Source of the DNA: Lagopus muta
Taxonomy: Eukaryota > Chordata > Aves > Galliformes > Phasianidae
Direction: 5' to 3'
NCBI RefSeq assembly: GCF_023343835.1
Contig: NC_064437.1
Span: forward strand, 48,489,972 to 48,553,971
Length of the DNA stretch: 64,000 nt
Shown: piece by piece, positions 41,901 through 56,900 of the stretch
How the letters are laid out: each line of letters starts with the position of its first letter
Numbering within the stretch: the stretch's first letter is position 1
Notes under the pieces: generated by a model
The model's database searches: none
What the model saw: only the letters and a program-made list of their open reading frames with translations
Told to the model about the DNA's origin: nothing
Program-made: the position numbers and the translations under genes

Positions 41901-44900
41901 TCCCGTGTAGCACTTTACATTGTACTATGGACTGTACAATGAAAGTACATTTACCGCTCACCTGATGAAGTTTGACGAAGTTGCCTGGAATTCATTTGTG
42001 CATTGAATTTGTGTTGGGCTGAGCAGAGGTCCAGTAGATATTTGCATGTCTTTGCTGTATCAGTAATGAATGTGTGTTTCTTGCCACTGAAGCTACTTTC
42101 AATCATGAATTTCTTTCTCTGAAGGAAAAAAAAGAACACAGCTTGCTTCATCTAATATATCAAACATTATACTGAGGCACTGAAAGTTCATCTGCATTCT
42201 GTTTGTCTACATACATTTCTGCCTTTCTGCATCTCTTGCAGTTGCAGAAAATGCCCATTGTATGTTCAACTGCTGTCAGTTCATAACTGCCCTACGTTGA
42301 AAGTCAAAAGCCTTTGAGACATTGACTGCACTGGGAGCAGGTTGATAGGCTTGGCAAATTTGTCCCTAGAGATCTTAAACTGTTTAAACCAGTTGAAAGT
42401 GAAACAAAAAAAAATCTTCAAGGATCAGAAAGGCCTTCTTGGGAAGCAAATGGACTGGGAGATGTGGTAAATATTAGCACTGTAAGACAGTATATTGGCA
42501 CACCTCTGGTAGAAGATAGGAGTTATAATCTTGTCACCAGTACTAGTTTAAGAGACACTGCATGTACTGAGAGATAAGGATGCAAAAGTAAGATCTGTAA
42601 AAAAGGTAGTCAAGATCCAGTGACCTGATGTAGAAAGGAAAATGAAAGAAAAGCGAGAGAGAAGTGAAGATGGGAAGGGAGTGAATAAAGAATATGCTAC
42701 ATAGAGGTTTGGTGTCATTTCTGTAGTACTCAGCTTACTCAGGTTTGTAGTAATTGACTTCATCCTTCTCAAAAACAAACAGGAGCAACAACAGAAACAA
42801 AGCATCTCTGAGAATTGGCTATCCAGAGATCCACATCCATGTCATACTTTGATTTTAGTCTGGTTTCAAAAAGAACGTATCTGTACAAAATCAGTCTAAT
42901 TCTAGCACCAAATGGAAGAAAGTTATAAAAGTGACAGACAGAAGAGGTGTAAAGTAGTAGAATTTCACTTGATTGCAACTCACATGAGCTGAAATTCTCT
43001 CTGTTTCCCGCCACTGGAATCTTAAACTGGCAATTCTTGTGTGATTTTTGACCTCATATACAATGATGCCTTTGGCACAGATTCCCAAGATAATGTCCCC
43101 TCCTGTTCCTTTCTTCTCTTGGGACACACGATAAAATAGTACTCCATATTCAGGAAGCTGCTGAGTTACCTAACAGAGAAAAAGTGCACTTGCCACGTGT
43201 TATTAAAAAAGAGGCATGAGGAAAATCGGTAGGTAGATGGGAGGGGAAAGGGTTTTGAGTGCCTGTGCAGTATCTTCCTTGATTCTCTCAAGAAAGGCTT
43301 AGAAACCCTTCCCAAATTTTCATACCTACTCTTTCACAAAATAATCACCTGACTTTGGTATGTCATAGGGCTACCATATGCATTCATTTTCCATGATAAA
43401 ACTAAAATAGCACTTTCCCACATACCTCATTTGAAGAACTAAGAGGATTATGTAACTTCCTGCAGAATAATCTAAATTTTGCAGTGGCATTGAAGCAGTA
43501 GTATTACTGCTACTTAGCATTTGCATCTATTTCTGAACAGATTAATACTGTTCAACTGCTAAATCTTATTTCTGTTTTCTTTTCTACGTCTTTGTTTCCC
43601 CAAGAAAATTAGAAATCATAAAGTACAGCAGATACGCTGATCTTAGGAAAACTGCTAAAACTTTTATGCCAGGGCTACTCTGGCATTGCTACTGATAACA
43701 AAGTCACCCAAATGCATGCATTAATTCCTTCACTGCTATCATTTTTTAAAACCAGATATTAAAAATTTCTTTTGCAACAAATCTTAAGTTACGGAGTTTT
43801 CTTCTAACATCACGAAGAGGATATTGCAAGGAGCCACACTCAGCAGTTCTAGATGCTTGTCCTTCTACCTCCTACACTTGGCCACAAAATGTTAAAATGT
43901 GACATAGACCTTTTCTAGGACTACAGAATATTATGGTGATTTTCTGGTCTATTTTGCGATATTCAGAACAATATTAATTTATCCTAATATCCTTTTTTTT
44001 GTGGGAAGCCTATGCAGAATTTCAACCACAAATAGAGATTTTCATTGTCCAACATAAAACACTTTAAGAAGATCTATTTTCAGAAGAAAAAAAGAAGAAT
44101 CCAGAGCACAAATACTCAGGGCCTGAAAACTGGGACATCCATAATCACTATACAAATCTTGGTTTTAATTTTTAATCCCTTTTATATTTGGAATTTGCAC
44201 GTTCTTGCCATGAGCGCTTTCTTACTGTGTATGATGTGTTGGCTCCTTCTTCAGGAACTCACTGAAACAAATATGAACAAAGCTGCTTTCCTTCACTGGA
44301 TTTTCTATGCATGATGGGACTGTTATTAAGGCTAAGCCTCAATCTATTTCTTCAATTCCACTGACAGTGTTAGATGATAAACGAACATAATTAAACAGCA
44401 ATTGAACTAAAATGATGCTATAAATAAAAACATGTGGCACTGCAGCAAAATGGCTTCTGTTATTTATTCATTTTCTATTCCTTAATGTTCTCCATTTTAT
44501 GGGAAGCTGAGAAGTTTGGAGAGGAAGAGAAATTAAGAAAAAAATTAAATCCTGCTTCATCATAACACTCTTGATAGAGAATCATATGAGATGATACTTC
44601 AGCTAACTCCTTCCTCACTTCTGTGCTTCACATATGTTTTGAACAACCAATCACTGCTTGTTCAGAAAATGTCTGAACATGCGCTATAATTCTGAAACTC
44701 AAAAGGGTGCTTATTGCCCTGCTTTACAATTATCTCTCTCTAATACATTCAGTAGTTGCATTCATGATCATCTAGAACCTAGACAACATGTTCTTAACAT
44801 GCTGAAAACTTGCATCGGCTCTTAGGATGTTGAAAATATCCTGAAATGTGCATTAAGCGTTTATAAACTATCAATAGAAAAGCACCTTGTACTTTAATGG

Positions 44901-47900
44901 AGTATAAGTTGGTAATAGTGACAGTGCCTATAGCAGAATGAAATTTGGAGTTTTGTGTTGAATATTCAAATTTGTTCACCGCATCTAAAATCCACTGAAT
45001 TAGACAACAAGGAAATAATAGACAATGGCAAATGAAGACTTGATATCAAAGACTAAATAGATAAATACCCTTTGGTGTGTGGCAAATTACCTTTAAAAAT
45101 TCTAGTTCAGCTTCATCCTCAAACAGGGAGCGATTCATGCGATGTAATTTAGCAAGCTCTCTCTGTACATGTGCCAGGGTCATTTTCTCTATTCGGCTTG
45201 CTGGAATGTAGTCTTCAACACGAAAATAACTCTTTCCATGTACCTTTAGGGGAAAAAAAAATGAAAAGACAAAAGAGACTGGAGCCTTTTGTTCTGTTTT
45301 GACTTTTCTTATTCGGTGCATTTCCATTTTCAGTGTGACCATATGCTGAAGTCATCCTGCTGCCACTTCCTAAAAGAAGGTAGGGAACAGCAGCTAGTGT
45401 GTCCTGACAGCCAAATGTGCCTCCTGCACCTGTGCTCATCCAGATGCTCAAGGCACACACTATGCTGTGCAGAGGGGAGAAAAGAGGTGTGCATGCAAGC
45501 AACCCAGCTGTCTTACATTCACAGCTGACAGCTGTAGCTGCAAGACCCAATGTCAGGCTGGATCAGACTGGATGGATCAGATCATTGAGTGCTACACTGA
45601 TTTGCATAACTGAAGATACCACAGAGAACAGAAAGGATGTTTTCTTGAAACTTTGAAACTACAAGACAAGTTCAGATACACTCTCTGCAACCTTCCTGTC
45701 TTTGCAGCTTGTGGATCTGAACCTACATACAAAATCTCTGTGAATTCCAGAGTGTTTATTTTTCTCTTCCATGCTTTCTAATCCCTTTAAACCCCTTTGC
45801 ACATCCAAGCTGTGTCTATACTGGAATTTTTCTTCAGATTTTCTGGACATCCTAGGCTATATTGACAATTATGAAGGATCAAGAATCTTTCATCATTCTG
45901 CCATATTTACTGTCAAATTCATCTGGCTCACTACTACTTCAAATTCAGACAAATTTCATAATTCTTTAAACTAAATCTGAAGTGTGATTACTGGAGGACT
46001 TCGTTCAAATTGTGCAATATTCACATTTCATTCTTTCGCTTTTGCTTGTCATATAGCTGCAAAAGATGTTGACAGAGACTTCTGAGAAATATTTTATTAT
46101 TTATCCACACCTGAGAAGCATAATTGCCAAGCTCTGCCTGTAAAGCCAAAGCTCCAAGTTTCAGGGCAGTCTCATCATTGCAATATAACCGCTCCTCCAA
46201 AATATCTTTACGAAGCTGCAGGTAAAACTGGTGTCTCGTCAAGCTGTGCCTGGAACACAGAAGGGATTAAGAACACAAGATGAGCTTTGACCACTCAGCC
46301 TGCCTGCCACTGTTTTATCAGCAGTCAGCAGAAACATGCACTTACTGGATAACACTGAAGTGGCTGACGAAGAATTTTATTCTTAGGAAGAGTGTGAAGT
46401 TGATGATGGAGGTTTTCTTCTTTGGTTGGTCATTCCAGCCATCTGGGGCCACTTTGTAGAGCTTGGTCTCATCATCCAAAAAGAAAAACTCCTTACCTGA
46501 AATGAGAATTTGTGGTTCTGTGGTAAGTCTGGAGCCCAAAACAGCTTCCATAGCTCAAAATTCTGCTGCCTGTGTTAGGAACATCACTAGCAATAGAAGA
46601 AAGGATCATGAATATCAGTTGAGGTCAACTTCTCAGCGTTATGGACTAGTCTATTGCTGCTTTGACAAAGAATTTAGGATGACATCTAGCATGTAATTTA
46701 GGATTACAACTGTTAGATATGGATTGGTATGTTGTCTATGCAATTATTCAAGAATCTATGAGGCTTGAATTCTGCTAACTATTCAGGTTCTTCACTCCAA
46801 ATTACATCTGAGGGCACTGACAACGAGCCTTGCACAGTACAGAACTTCCTAGAATTCTGCTGGGGCAACATGGCTCAGCATTATTGTGGTGTATGGCTTT
46901 GACAGAGCCTTTTCTGCGTGAGAATATAAGCTAGTGTCAGTGTGGCTGTAGTCATGCACATATTAAAGTAGACATGCTTTCCATTAGCACAGTACAGTTT
47001 AAATTGACATAACTTACTTTTGCTTAAGCTTTAGATCTGCTTACATCTGAAGATCTTTAAGGATCTTACTGGAATTCATTAATAAATGGACTGCATTTCT
47101 TAATATACCAGAATTAGCTGTCTCAGTACCTTTCAGGTAAGCCAAACCGAAGTAGGAATGTTCCACCAAGCTTGCATATGCCACCACAGTATTGAAAACA
47201 TCTCTTGCCTTGGACTTGATGTCACATTGCACCTCAAGGCACTGACCATTGAGTAGAATCACATTGAGATCCCTTTGGGACAAGTAGGATTTTCCTTTCT
47301 TAGTCTAAGAACATATAATAAAGAGCAAAGAATAAGTACCAAGTACAAGCAATGCAAACTCCACAGCATTTTATTGCTAAGGCCCTGGTCTCTAGTCCCT
47401 ACACAACCTGATGAAATTGGCCACAACACTATTCTAATCCCTGCCTCCACTATCATAAATCATATTGTATCCCAAATGTGTCCGATTAAAAACAAACCAG
47501 CCAACAACAAGCAAAGCAAAAACTGAAACAAGCAAACAAAAGAAAAAACAGGGAATCTCGACAAAATAGATTCTGCAATCATCAGGACTTGTTCTAGATT
47601 TGAAGATAATCCCAGTTGTTTGTTTTTTTTCTATTATTTACTGCTGTAGGCTGTCAGACTTTAGCTTTATCTTATGAATGGTAAAGGGTATGCTTGCAAA
47701 CTGCAGGAGTTCAGTAAACTGGCTCTAGATGTCACCTTGGTAATTTCTTGTATAATCTTAGTCTCAAAAGTCTTATACTAATGACAGCATTCTTATCTGA
47801 GAAAGATGAATTCAGCTATTTTCACAGCAGTCACTGCAACAGAGATAGTTATGCAGCACTGAAAATTAAATGGTCTGCTTTCAAGTCTCAGTACTTGTGC

Positions 47901-50900
47901 AGGAACTCTAATTCTGTTTGAAAAGAGGACATAGCAAGAGTACTGGAGTGGGACTCAGATGAAACTTAGAAAGAGTCCCATCTCAAAGATCATAAAATTA
48001 GCTCCAAATTCTTAATGCTTGTACTTACCACAATTGATCCAGGCAGCTGTAAAGTCACTGGTGGTTCACTTGACAAAATAATGAATTCTGGACCTGAGAA
48101 CTGTAAGGGGACAATTCAGAAGTGTAAAAGATGTCTCTTTAATATAACAAAGATCCCTAGCAATGGTACCAATTAAACCCATTTTTGTTGATTGGCGTGC
48201 TGCACTTAAATGACTTCAGGGACTTTTGTGGTGCAAATGTTGATTTAAGACTTCCATCTGTTGGAGCTCTCTCCTGTGCATTTACTCTGGGGCCTAATTA
48301 TGCCTAGTCTTTACATACAAGACCTTTCACTGTCTTTAGTTCTGAGTTATCACAACTGGATCATGACTAATCTGGACTTTGTAAGTTTAGGAGACTCAGC
48401 TAAAGTGATGACTCAGTAGCTAATATGCACGTCATTAATGAATGACAGTAGAACAAAAAGTTTCTCTTTAGTGATATTTACATTTTGAGATCAGCTTACA
48501 CGCTTTTTGTTAGTCACCTTTTCCTTCCTTTGGAACAAACATTTCTGTGATGTAGCAGCTGCTGTGTAGTCCTTTGTAGACACAGAGAAGGTGGAGCCTA
48601 AACTCAGCAAGTTGTGTCTGCTGTTCCTATGAGCTCCACCAGGGATTTCTTCTACAGCGCTGACTGACCTTCAAAGGAGATGTAACAGTGAGAAAGATAT
48701 CCAGAATGCAGCAAAACAAGACAGGCTTGTACCTTGTTAAGGTACATCGATGACAGAATCTTATGATAACCAGGACAATGTCAGCTACAAGTTGTTATGT
48801 GTTGACATCATTAAAGGAAAAGAGATTATCAGATATAATATTAATGATGCAAATCATAAACAAATCAAAATTACTCTTTAATTCAGTAACAGTTCTTTCT
48901 TCATTTGGTGAGACAGATCTTGCTGGAACTAAGTCCAGTGAAGGCAACAGGCACAGGAGTTAGCCCCACATATTTCTGGGGCTTTCTGGGAAGTCTACAG
49001 GAAGAAATCAATATCTCATTTAATGTTTTTTTGAAACAAAAAAGCTTCAGAAATAATACTTGTTATTACATTATTTAGAATTTTCCAGGAATGGGAATTA
49101 AATTATTTTAATACTAATTCATTAGCATTAATGTCTTAAGGAACTGAGGGAGTTTTCAGTTTAATTAAAAGATGTGTAAAATCTAAGATCAGAAAGCCAT
49201 CTTTGTACTGTACTTTTAACCCACAAATTAATAGTATTTTCCATGTGAGCAGACAAATGTACGCCTAGAATAAGCTTGCAGTGTAATTAATGTATGCTTA
49301 CTAATCAAGAAAGAATCTTTATACAGTACAGAAGGAAAGATTTTGTGATCATGGATTATTGTTAATTATATTTTTAAGAATTGCCAAAATTACAATGAAG
49401 TAAGGGTTTTTGTTTCTTTTATCCTTTTATTGTGTGCGTGATGGAGTGGCTTCAGAGAGCTAGAGAGTTTCAAAAGCTTTTTATCAAATTTGTTGGAGTA
49501 GTTTATATTTCTCTACTTATACAAATATACAAGTATTGTCATCTCAAGCAATTTAACCTCGGAAAGAGGTTTTACTATGAAATATCCCTAAAAATAACCT
49601 CAAGTGACATTTATGGCTATGAAAATGCTATTGGCTCACAACTCAAGAGATCGTATCAGCAAGACTATATTTTCCTGTGGCAAACATTTCGTGTTATTAG
49701 TCCTGCAGAGTGACTGATACCAGACTTGGCACCTGTATCTTCTTTATGTATAGGCTGTAGTCCTGCATAGACTGGTAAGCTTAAATTTAGGACTGTGAGT
49801 TGTAAATTATGATGATTGGACTCCTTACAGAGAGTGATTATGTGAGTAAGTTTTGTAGGCAGTAAGTACTTACTTTGTTTTGTCTTGGCTGCCTGACATA
49901 GGGAACTAGCAGGTTCCAAACAAATTATTTCCACTCTGCTGTTGTTACTGTATGTGAAAGAGAGTCAACGATCATGCTGGAAATTCAATTGCAGGTGCTT
50001 ACAACTAAAAGTGAAGCTTACAGTTCCTGAAGTTTTATGGGAAAGGGTTTGCTGGAAATTTGGAAAAGAGTGATCATCTTTCAGGAAAGGAGGGGAACAT
50101 TTTCTTGTCAGCACTATTATAGATCATGAATGTCGGGTTGATATCCAGATTGGTAGTCAGAAGCATGGAAGTTACTCCAAAAACACTCAATAAATAAATC
50201 TTCTACTGATATATTTGCCAGGTGTGTGATGTATATATAGGTTGCAGTATATACATATATATGCATGTGTAGTTAGATACAGTTCTTCCTTTACAAAAGC
50301 TGCTACTGTAGTGCATCCTGCTTGTTTCAGGTTCAGAGGTACAATGAGGTATCTCCCATAAATCAGATTATCATGGCTGGTTTACCAGGAAGTTCAAACT
50401 GTTTATTCGGGATACATTTAATTGGGAATTGATCTTAATTGAGCATTTCCTGTGGGCCTAAAGTACTCATGTCATAGTTAAAAGAAGAAACTCCTGATTA
50501 ACTGGGTCAAGAACTCAATTTAAATGGGATGTCTGTAGGGATTATACAGTGCTTAACTATGGGATTCTGGTCTTTGTGATGCCTAGAGGCTAACAGCACC
50601 TACATCTCTTCTCCATTTATTGAGTCTTGATTATAACTGCACCACGATAACACCTAGTCTAGAAAACTCTTGGAAGTAGTGGTGTTTTAGCTGGCTTTTG
50701 AAAATGAGCTAGCATCAATTGTACAATCTTCTGTTGTCCTTGCATATGCACAAGGCTACTGTTGTATTTCCAAGGCTGAAATGAGGCTAATTCTCATGAC
50801 AGAGCAGAGGTCTTTACTGTTTATGTTCCCAGGTTACCTGTAACTCCTCAAAAGTGCAGGTCTGGAGATAAGATTGATACTAGTGAGGTAAATCTGTCTG

Positions 50901-53900
50901 AGAACTGAGATGGAAATGAAAATAATCTACTGAAATATCGGTCATGCACAGGCATAGTATTGCATAGCTTCAGAACAGATCAGGCCTCTGCTAATGTGAG
51001 AGCAAGGCAAGACTCGGATGCAAAATCTGAATGAAGACAAATAGAGACTCTGCAAAATGCCTTTCCAGTAGAAGCAGTGACTGTTCATACCTTTTTACCA
51101 ATACATGTCTGTGGAAATTGTGTCAGGTTTTTCCTTTCCACAGTGTCTGAGTTTGGCAGTAGGGACAGCTGTGTAAAGCTGTGCAACTATTTTGAGAGGA
51201 CAGTAACATCTGGGAGAACACAGTGGTGAAAAGTGGATAATTTCAGTGTGTATATTTTGCGTGGATTGCTCAGGGCTGGAGCTCAATTTCCTTAAAGCGT
51301 TTGTACAATTTTGGTTAAAGCCAAACTGATCTTAGGTGCACTTTAATTTCTAACTAAATAGTATCTGTTATTGTAACAGATTCAGTTGGTGATCCAGGTA
51401 TTTTCCAATAATGACATTGCCACACTAGCTCTCTGCCTCATTTGGTAATAAAACAGCCTCTGTCTTCAGGAATATAAGTTTTGATTACCTGTTTATGAAG
51501 AGCTTGTAGCTGCTTTGTGTCCTTGATCCACTAAGGGTGGGGTCCCATGACCTGTGTGTCTGTGTAACTCTCCCTGAAAGGAATGCAGGAAGTGTCACGG
51601 TTGAAGAAATTGTAGCAGCAGTCTTGGGGCAATTAGAATAAGCAGAAAATTCAGTCTGACCACTTTCTCTCTTATGGCCTTGCCTGGGCATGATAAATAA
51701 CTATCTGATAAGGCTATGTGAATACTACACCAGAAGGATTCCCCAGTTCTGTAGTCACTGTTACTTCCTCTTCGTAATCCCTTAGGAGGATGTAATACAG
51801 AAAATAGCTGCATGTGTACAATGCCCATTGTTTCCATATGCTTTCAAGTAATTTGTGAAACAGCTTTTGCTCTTCAGAAATTACCTATAGTATTCCTTCT
51901 TCCATTTTCAGGTACAAAACCTGGGTAAATAAGCCATGAAACTTGTCTGCTTTAATAAGAGCAAGATATAAAATCACTGAAATTAAAATTATTTATACAT
52001 AGTTCATTGGTTATTTGCTACATCAAGTATATTGTAAGTGTTTTTACACCATAAAAATCTAGTAACAATATAGCATAGTTTGAGTCATGAGCAAATAAGA
52101 TTTGTAAAATTTTTCACCTTCGCTCCGCTCTGGTGCTAAAGAACAAGCATTTCCTTGTCCCAGTAAATGAAAAATAAAAAGTAGAGATAGAACCAGAAAT
52201 GGTAATGCAAGTGGTAGTTTCATGAATGTTTTTAGCAGCGTCAGAGGTCTTTTAAATCCCTCAAGGAAGAGTGGTTAATGTTAAATTTGTCTCCACTTGG
52301 ATCATTTCACTGATCTGATATAAAGAACTGTGTATCAAATTATCACAAATTAGGCAGAACAATAGAGCTGATAAGTTAAGCTGAGATAGGACAGCTTTTC
52401 TTGCAGGTGAAGTATGCATAACTACAGCCTGAGACTTCTCTCTGAATTCCATCATGAAAACACAGCGATAGATTTCAGTGTACCAGTCACCAACTGCAAT
52501 TTAACAACTTACAACATCAAGTCACATTGCTAAAATGTGCATAAACTTTCTTTTTATGCTGCAGATGGTATTGACAAAATGTAAGATATGAGATGAGCCT
52601 AATATTCAAGCCTAGGTACAAAAGTTAAGGTACAGTCTCATGTTCTAAAATGACATGATTTTTCATGACAAAGCCTTCACAGTTATCTACTCACAGATTT
52701 TACATTTTTGTGTATGTATATTGTGACAAGAACATAACATTTCCCTTAGTTTTCTCACTCCTAGCTGTTGTGGCATTGGGCCAAGTTGGCTAGTTTCAGT
52801 GGCCAGAATGTCATGCTTTGATAGTAAATCCAATACATTGCTGATGTTTAAGGTTAGCATGCAGGCTTCAGAGAAGTTGACTCTGTAGATGATTAATTTG
52901 TTATATATTAAGTGAGCTTCTAAAGTCCAGACTGGATAGAGATACTGATCTCTCCTGATAATGATGTTCTACCTGAAGGTAATGTTTCTTCTAGCAGAAG
53001 AATGCCTTTCTTTTTCTTTTTTTTTTTTTAATACATTATCTCAGGCAATAATATCTGTGGAAAACAAGCACTCACAGTCAAGTTTTCTTCCTGCATTTTT
53101 TAGATGTTTTTACAGCATTCTGAGTACTACTGGCAGTGGTTCACTCAGGTTTACTGAAACGAGCCTTTCCCAAGTTTATGACCAAAATTCAAAAAAGAAA
53201 AAAAGGAGCAAAAAACTTTCAAAACAGTCTCCTGAGCTTACTTTCACCATGTGCTGCTAGGTAAATGACTGACATGTATGAGCCTCAGCAGGACAGCCAT
53301 GGTACCTTACACGTTTTTATTTGCTGCCATACTGAATGCAATTCTTGAGCAGCACCTTTCACAGGAAGAAAGCATCAACAGAAGCAGCACAAGTACTCTC
53401 GCCTTTCTCTTCTTTGGGACACAGGGCTGAGAGGCTGCTCTACTTCTTAATTTTCCTGGGTATATTCTATTTGTCTTGGTAGATTATCTCCTGGCAGACT
53501 TCCATTTATTCAGTGTGCACCCAAGTTTTCTGCTCTGTTTTTGAAGGAAATTAATTCTTTGAGATCAGACTTTATGCCTTTCATTTTCACCTAGTAAATT
53601 TTAAACTTGTCAAATCTGAAGGAGAATGGATAATATGTTCCTACAGATTTCATGATAGTCAGCAGCTATATATCAGAAACCAAAATTAATGCTCCCCAGT
53701 GAGAAAAAGCAAGAAAAACTCAGCAGTTATCTGTTATTTATGGCATCAGTGAACTTAACAGTTGGTGTGCATACCTTGTTGCATGATAATTGACATGGTA
53801 GATGTTAGATTTATTGCCTTAGCAAAAAAATTTCTGGGATGAAAGACACACACGTGCTACAGAGCACATCTGAATCCCTGCCACAGCAGGAGATAAGACT

Positions 53901-56900
53901 CTGGCTACTAATGGACCCTGACTGATGTCTACCACAGTGTCTTTACTGAATGGATCCTCTGCCAAGCAGCTTCATTCATGCTGTTCCTGCTGTAAAAGGG
54001 TTGAAAATACAGCTAAAATTCCAACCCTTGTGTCTCTAGACAAAATAAATCAGAAGAGCAGCATAGCAACCTGGCATTTATCATGATGAAAACAACATGC
54101 TGAACAGGAAATACACAATAGCTTTAGGACAAAATGATAACAAAACAGAAAGTGGTTTGTTTATTTGTTGTTTTTGGTTTGTTTGTTTTCTCTAGCTCTC
54201 AGTTTTAGTTTCTGAATGAACTTAAAGAAACATTAATCCCCACCATGGAAGTGTCAGGTAGTTTTCAAAGATTCAGCTGATCTCAGTGGTGCTGTCTTGA
54301 CACTGCCATCTACGTGGGGGAGCTGCATGGCATCTCATCTGTTTCAAAACGCCAGATGGCAGAAACATGCTGTCAGGCTTTGTCTGTGATCTGCTGAACA
54401 GCTTCATCTGGCAAAGAGGCATAAAGCAAGAAAGAGGTGATGGTGCTGCCTGGTAGGACACAGGTAAAAAGGAATCCAGTATAAAAGGTTCTTCCCTGAT
54501 GCTTAGTCAAAAATATCTCCCTAGACATATAGTTACAAGGGCATGGGAGTTCCTGTCACTTGGCAGTGTGTAGGTAGTTTCATGTTTCGGGGGACAAAAA
54601 GCAGAATATGTAGTTTAATAACAATAATCTTTCAGGAAAATCTTACCTCTTCTGTGTCCTCGGTTAGACAGTATCAAAGATGTACTTTCTGAAATGCTAT
54701 TAGTGTCACTGTAGTCCACAGACAGTTGTCTGTAATCTTCTGTTGATCGACTATAATTCATTAATCTGGACCCTTTGTCTGGAAATAGAAAGGAAATAAG
54801 GTGAATCACACACTTCAATTATAAATCATTGTGTCTCTGTGATAAATGACAGCATAAATAACATTTGGCTTGACTAACTTTTATATAATCCATGTTCGTC
54901 TGTCTTCTAACCCTGACTTCAGCTCCTTAAGGACTGAAAAAAATTGGTAATGTAATTCTACCTCTGGCCTTCCATAATCTTATTCTGTCTCGGTTATCAC
55001 AGCTCTCAACCATACCAAATAAAACAAATCTAATATATTAATTGTATTCTGCATGCTTAACTGAAAGGTTGCAAAGTCAGATAACCGAGAAAGAAGATCT
55101 CCTTTCTTATATTTGGAGGCCCAAAACCTTCAGCTATAAGCTACTCTTTCTGTGTGTTGAATGGACAGTGCCTAGGCACAATCCATTATCAGAATCAGCT
55201 GCAAGAATTCCATTAATAATGGTCTGGGTCTGTTCAGCCTGGACAATAAGAGGCTGAGAAGGGATCTCATCAATGCTTACAAATATCTTTGGTGTGACAG
55301 TCAAATGGATGGGGCCAGGCTCTTTTCAATGGTGTGCAGCAATAGAACAAGGGGTAATGGGCAAAAACTAGAACACAGAAAATTGCACACAAACATGCAA
55401 AATAACTTCTTTACTGTGAGAGTGACAGACTACTGGGACAGGCTGCCCAGAGACACCGTGGAGTCTCCTTCCTTCTCTGGAGATATTTGAGATCCATCTG
55501 GAAGCTTTTTTGTTCAGTTGATGATAGGGACTCTGCTTTAGCATGGGGTTGGACTTGATGACCTCCACAGGTCTCTTCCAACCCTTATAATTCTATGATT
55601 CTATGACTCTATGATTCTATGACTCTATGATTCTATGACTCTATGATTCTACGATAAAGGAGTAATCCTAAATATTGCTGTTGCAGCCTAACTGTACTTT
55701 AGCATTTTCACTTGACTTTTTCCAGAATCTCAAAAGATGATCATTTTTTAACTGAAATTAAAAAAAATAAATGAAATGCTGCCTTATAATGTTTGGCTCA
55801 CACGTTCTCAATGTAATTGATGTACCGATTCATTCAACAAGCCATATTGCTTGACTCACTAGAAAACAAAGAACTCATCCCAGATATATAATCACTGGAT
55901 CCAAGAATTGGAGTCTAATAGGCAGTTAAGGATGGAACCATCCCTTTGGGCAGCAGTTCCACCAGCTTAAGCAAAAATGAACTTATAAGCTGACTTCCTG
56001 AATCACTTTGATTTAAGGATGCATTGGCTTTATCTTTTCAAATGGACCTCCTTTTCTTGTGATGAACACCTAATAAAGAAGTTGCATAGAAATTTAACCA
56101 CGTGCTTAATTCTAGCTGAAATTAATGGAAATTACGTGATTTGCAAAGCAGTTATTGCATTGTCCATAGACTTAATGCTGAGCATCCAAAAAAAATCTGT
56201 ACATCTTGAGCCAGAGTCAACCCTTCCCTTGTCCCAAGCCCAGAGATTTCTGTTAAAGAGAACAGTCTAAACAAGATAAAAAGAGAAAAGAATTAGAAAA
56301 AAGAACTCATCTGAACCTGAAATCCATACTTAGTTACAATTGGAGAATTACTGAGAGATAAGAAAATCTTGATTTTAATCAAATGAAATGTGAAATCAGT
56401 GTATGTTGGCTTAAATATACGGTGAGCAGGATTTGGCCTTCTGTCTTGAAATTACTCCAGCAATGTATGTGTGAAATTACAAAACGTGTTTTGTACAGAG
56501 AAATGAAACTAAAATATTAAAAAGAAACCACAAATCTTTGTTTGAGTAATCAAATAGGAAGGATAAATATATCTTCTTTAATGGCCTGAGGATATCATCA
56601 CAGAATTCCACTCTTGATCTTTGAAAATACTCTGAAGTGTAAAGAGCAAAGAAGCAGTGCTGAAAGCACTTTTGTTTTATATGCAGTTCTTATGCAAACT
56701 GCTTTAAGAGTCAAATATGTGCAAGCTGATTTGTTATCACTGCTTCACAGCATTCAGACTACTGTTATTGGAGAAAATAAGGAACAGAAATCTTGCTGAC
56801 TTGCCCGAGTCTTTCCATTGTTAAGTCATTTAAACGTAAAGCAATAAATATCCCATTCAACACTGCATGTAATCAGAGCAACATGAAATTAGACTATTCA

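Noticed and set aside
55305..55490. Plus-strand open frame with [14 protein letters not shown]
   Set aside because: Same reason: CR1 ORF2 C-terminal remnant, frame broken before the end.
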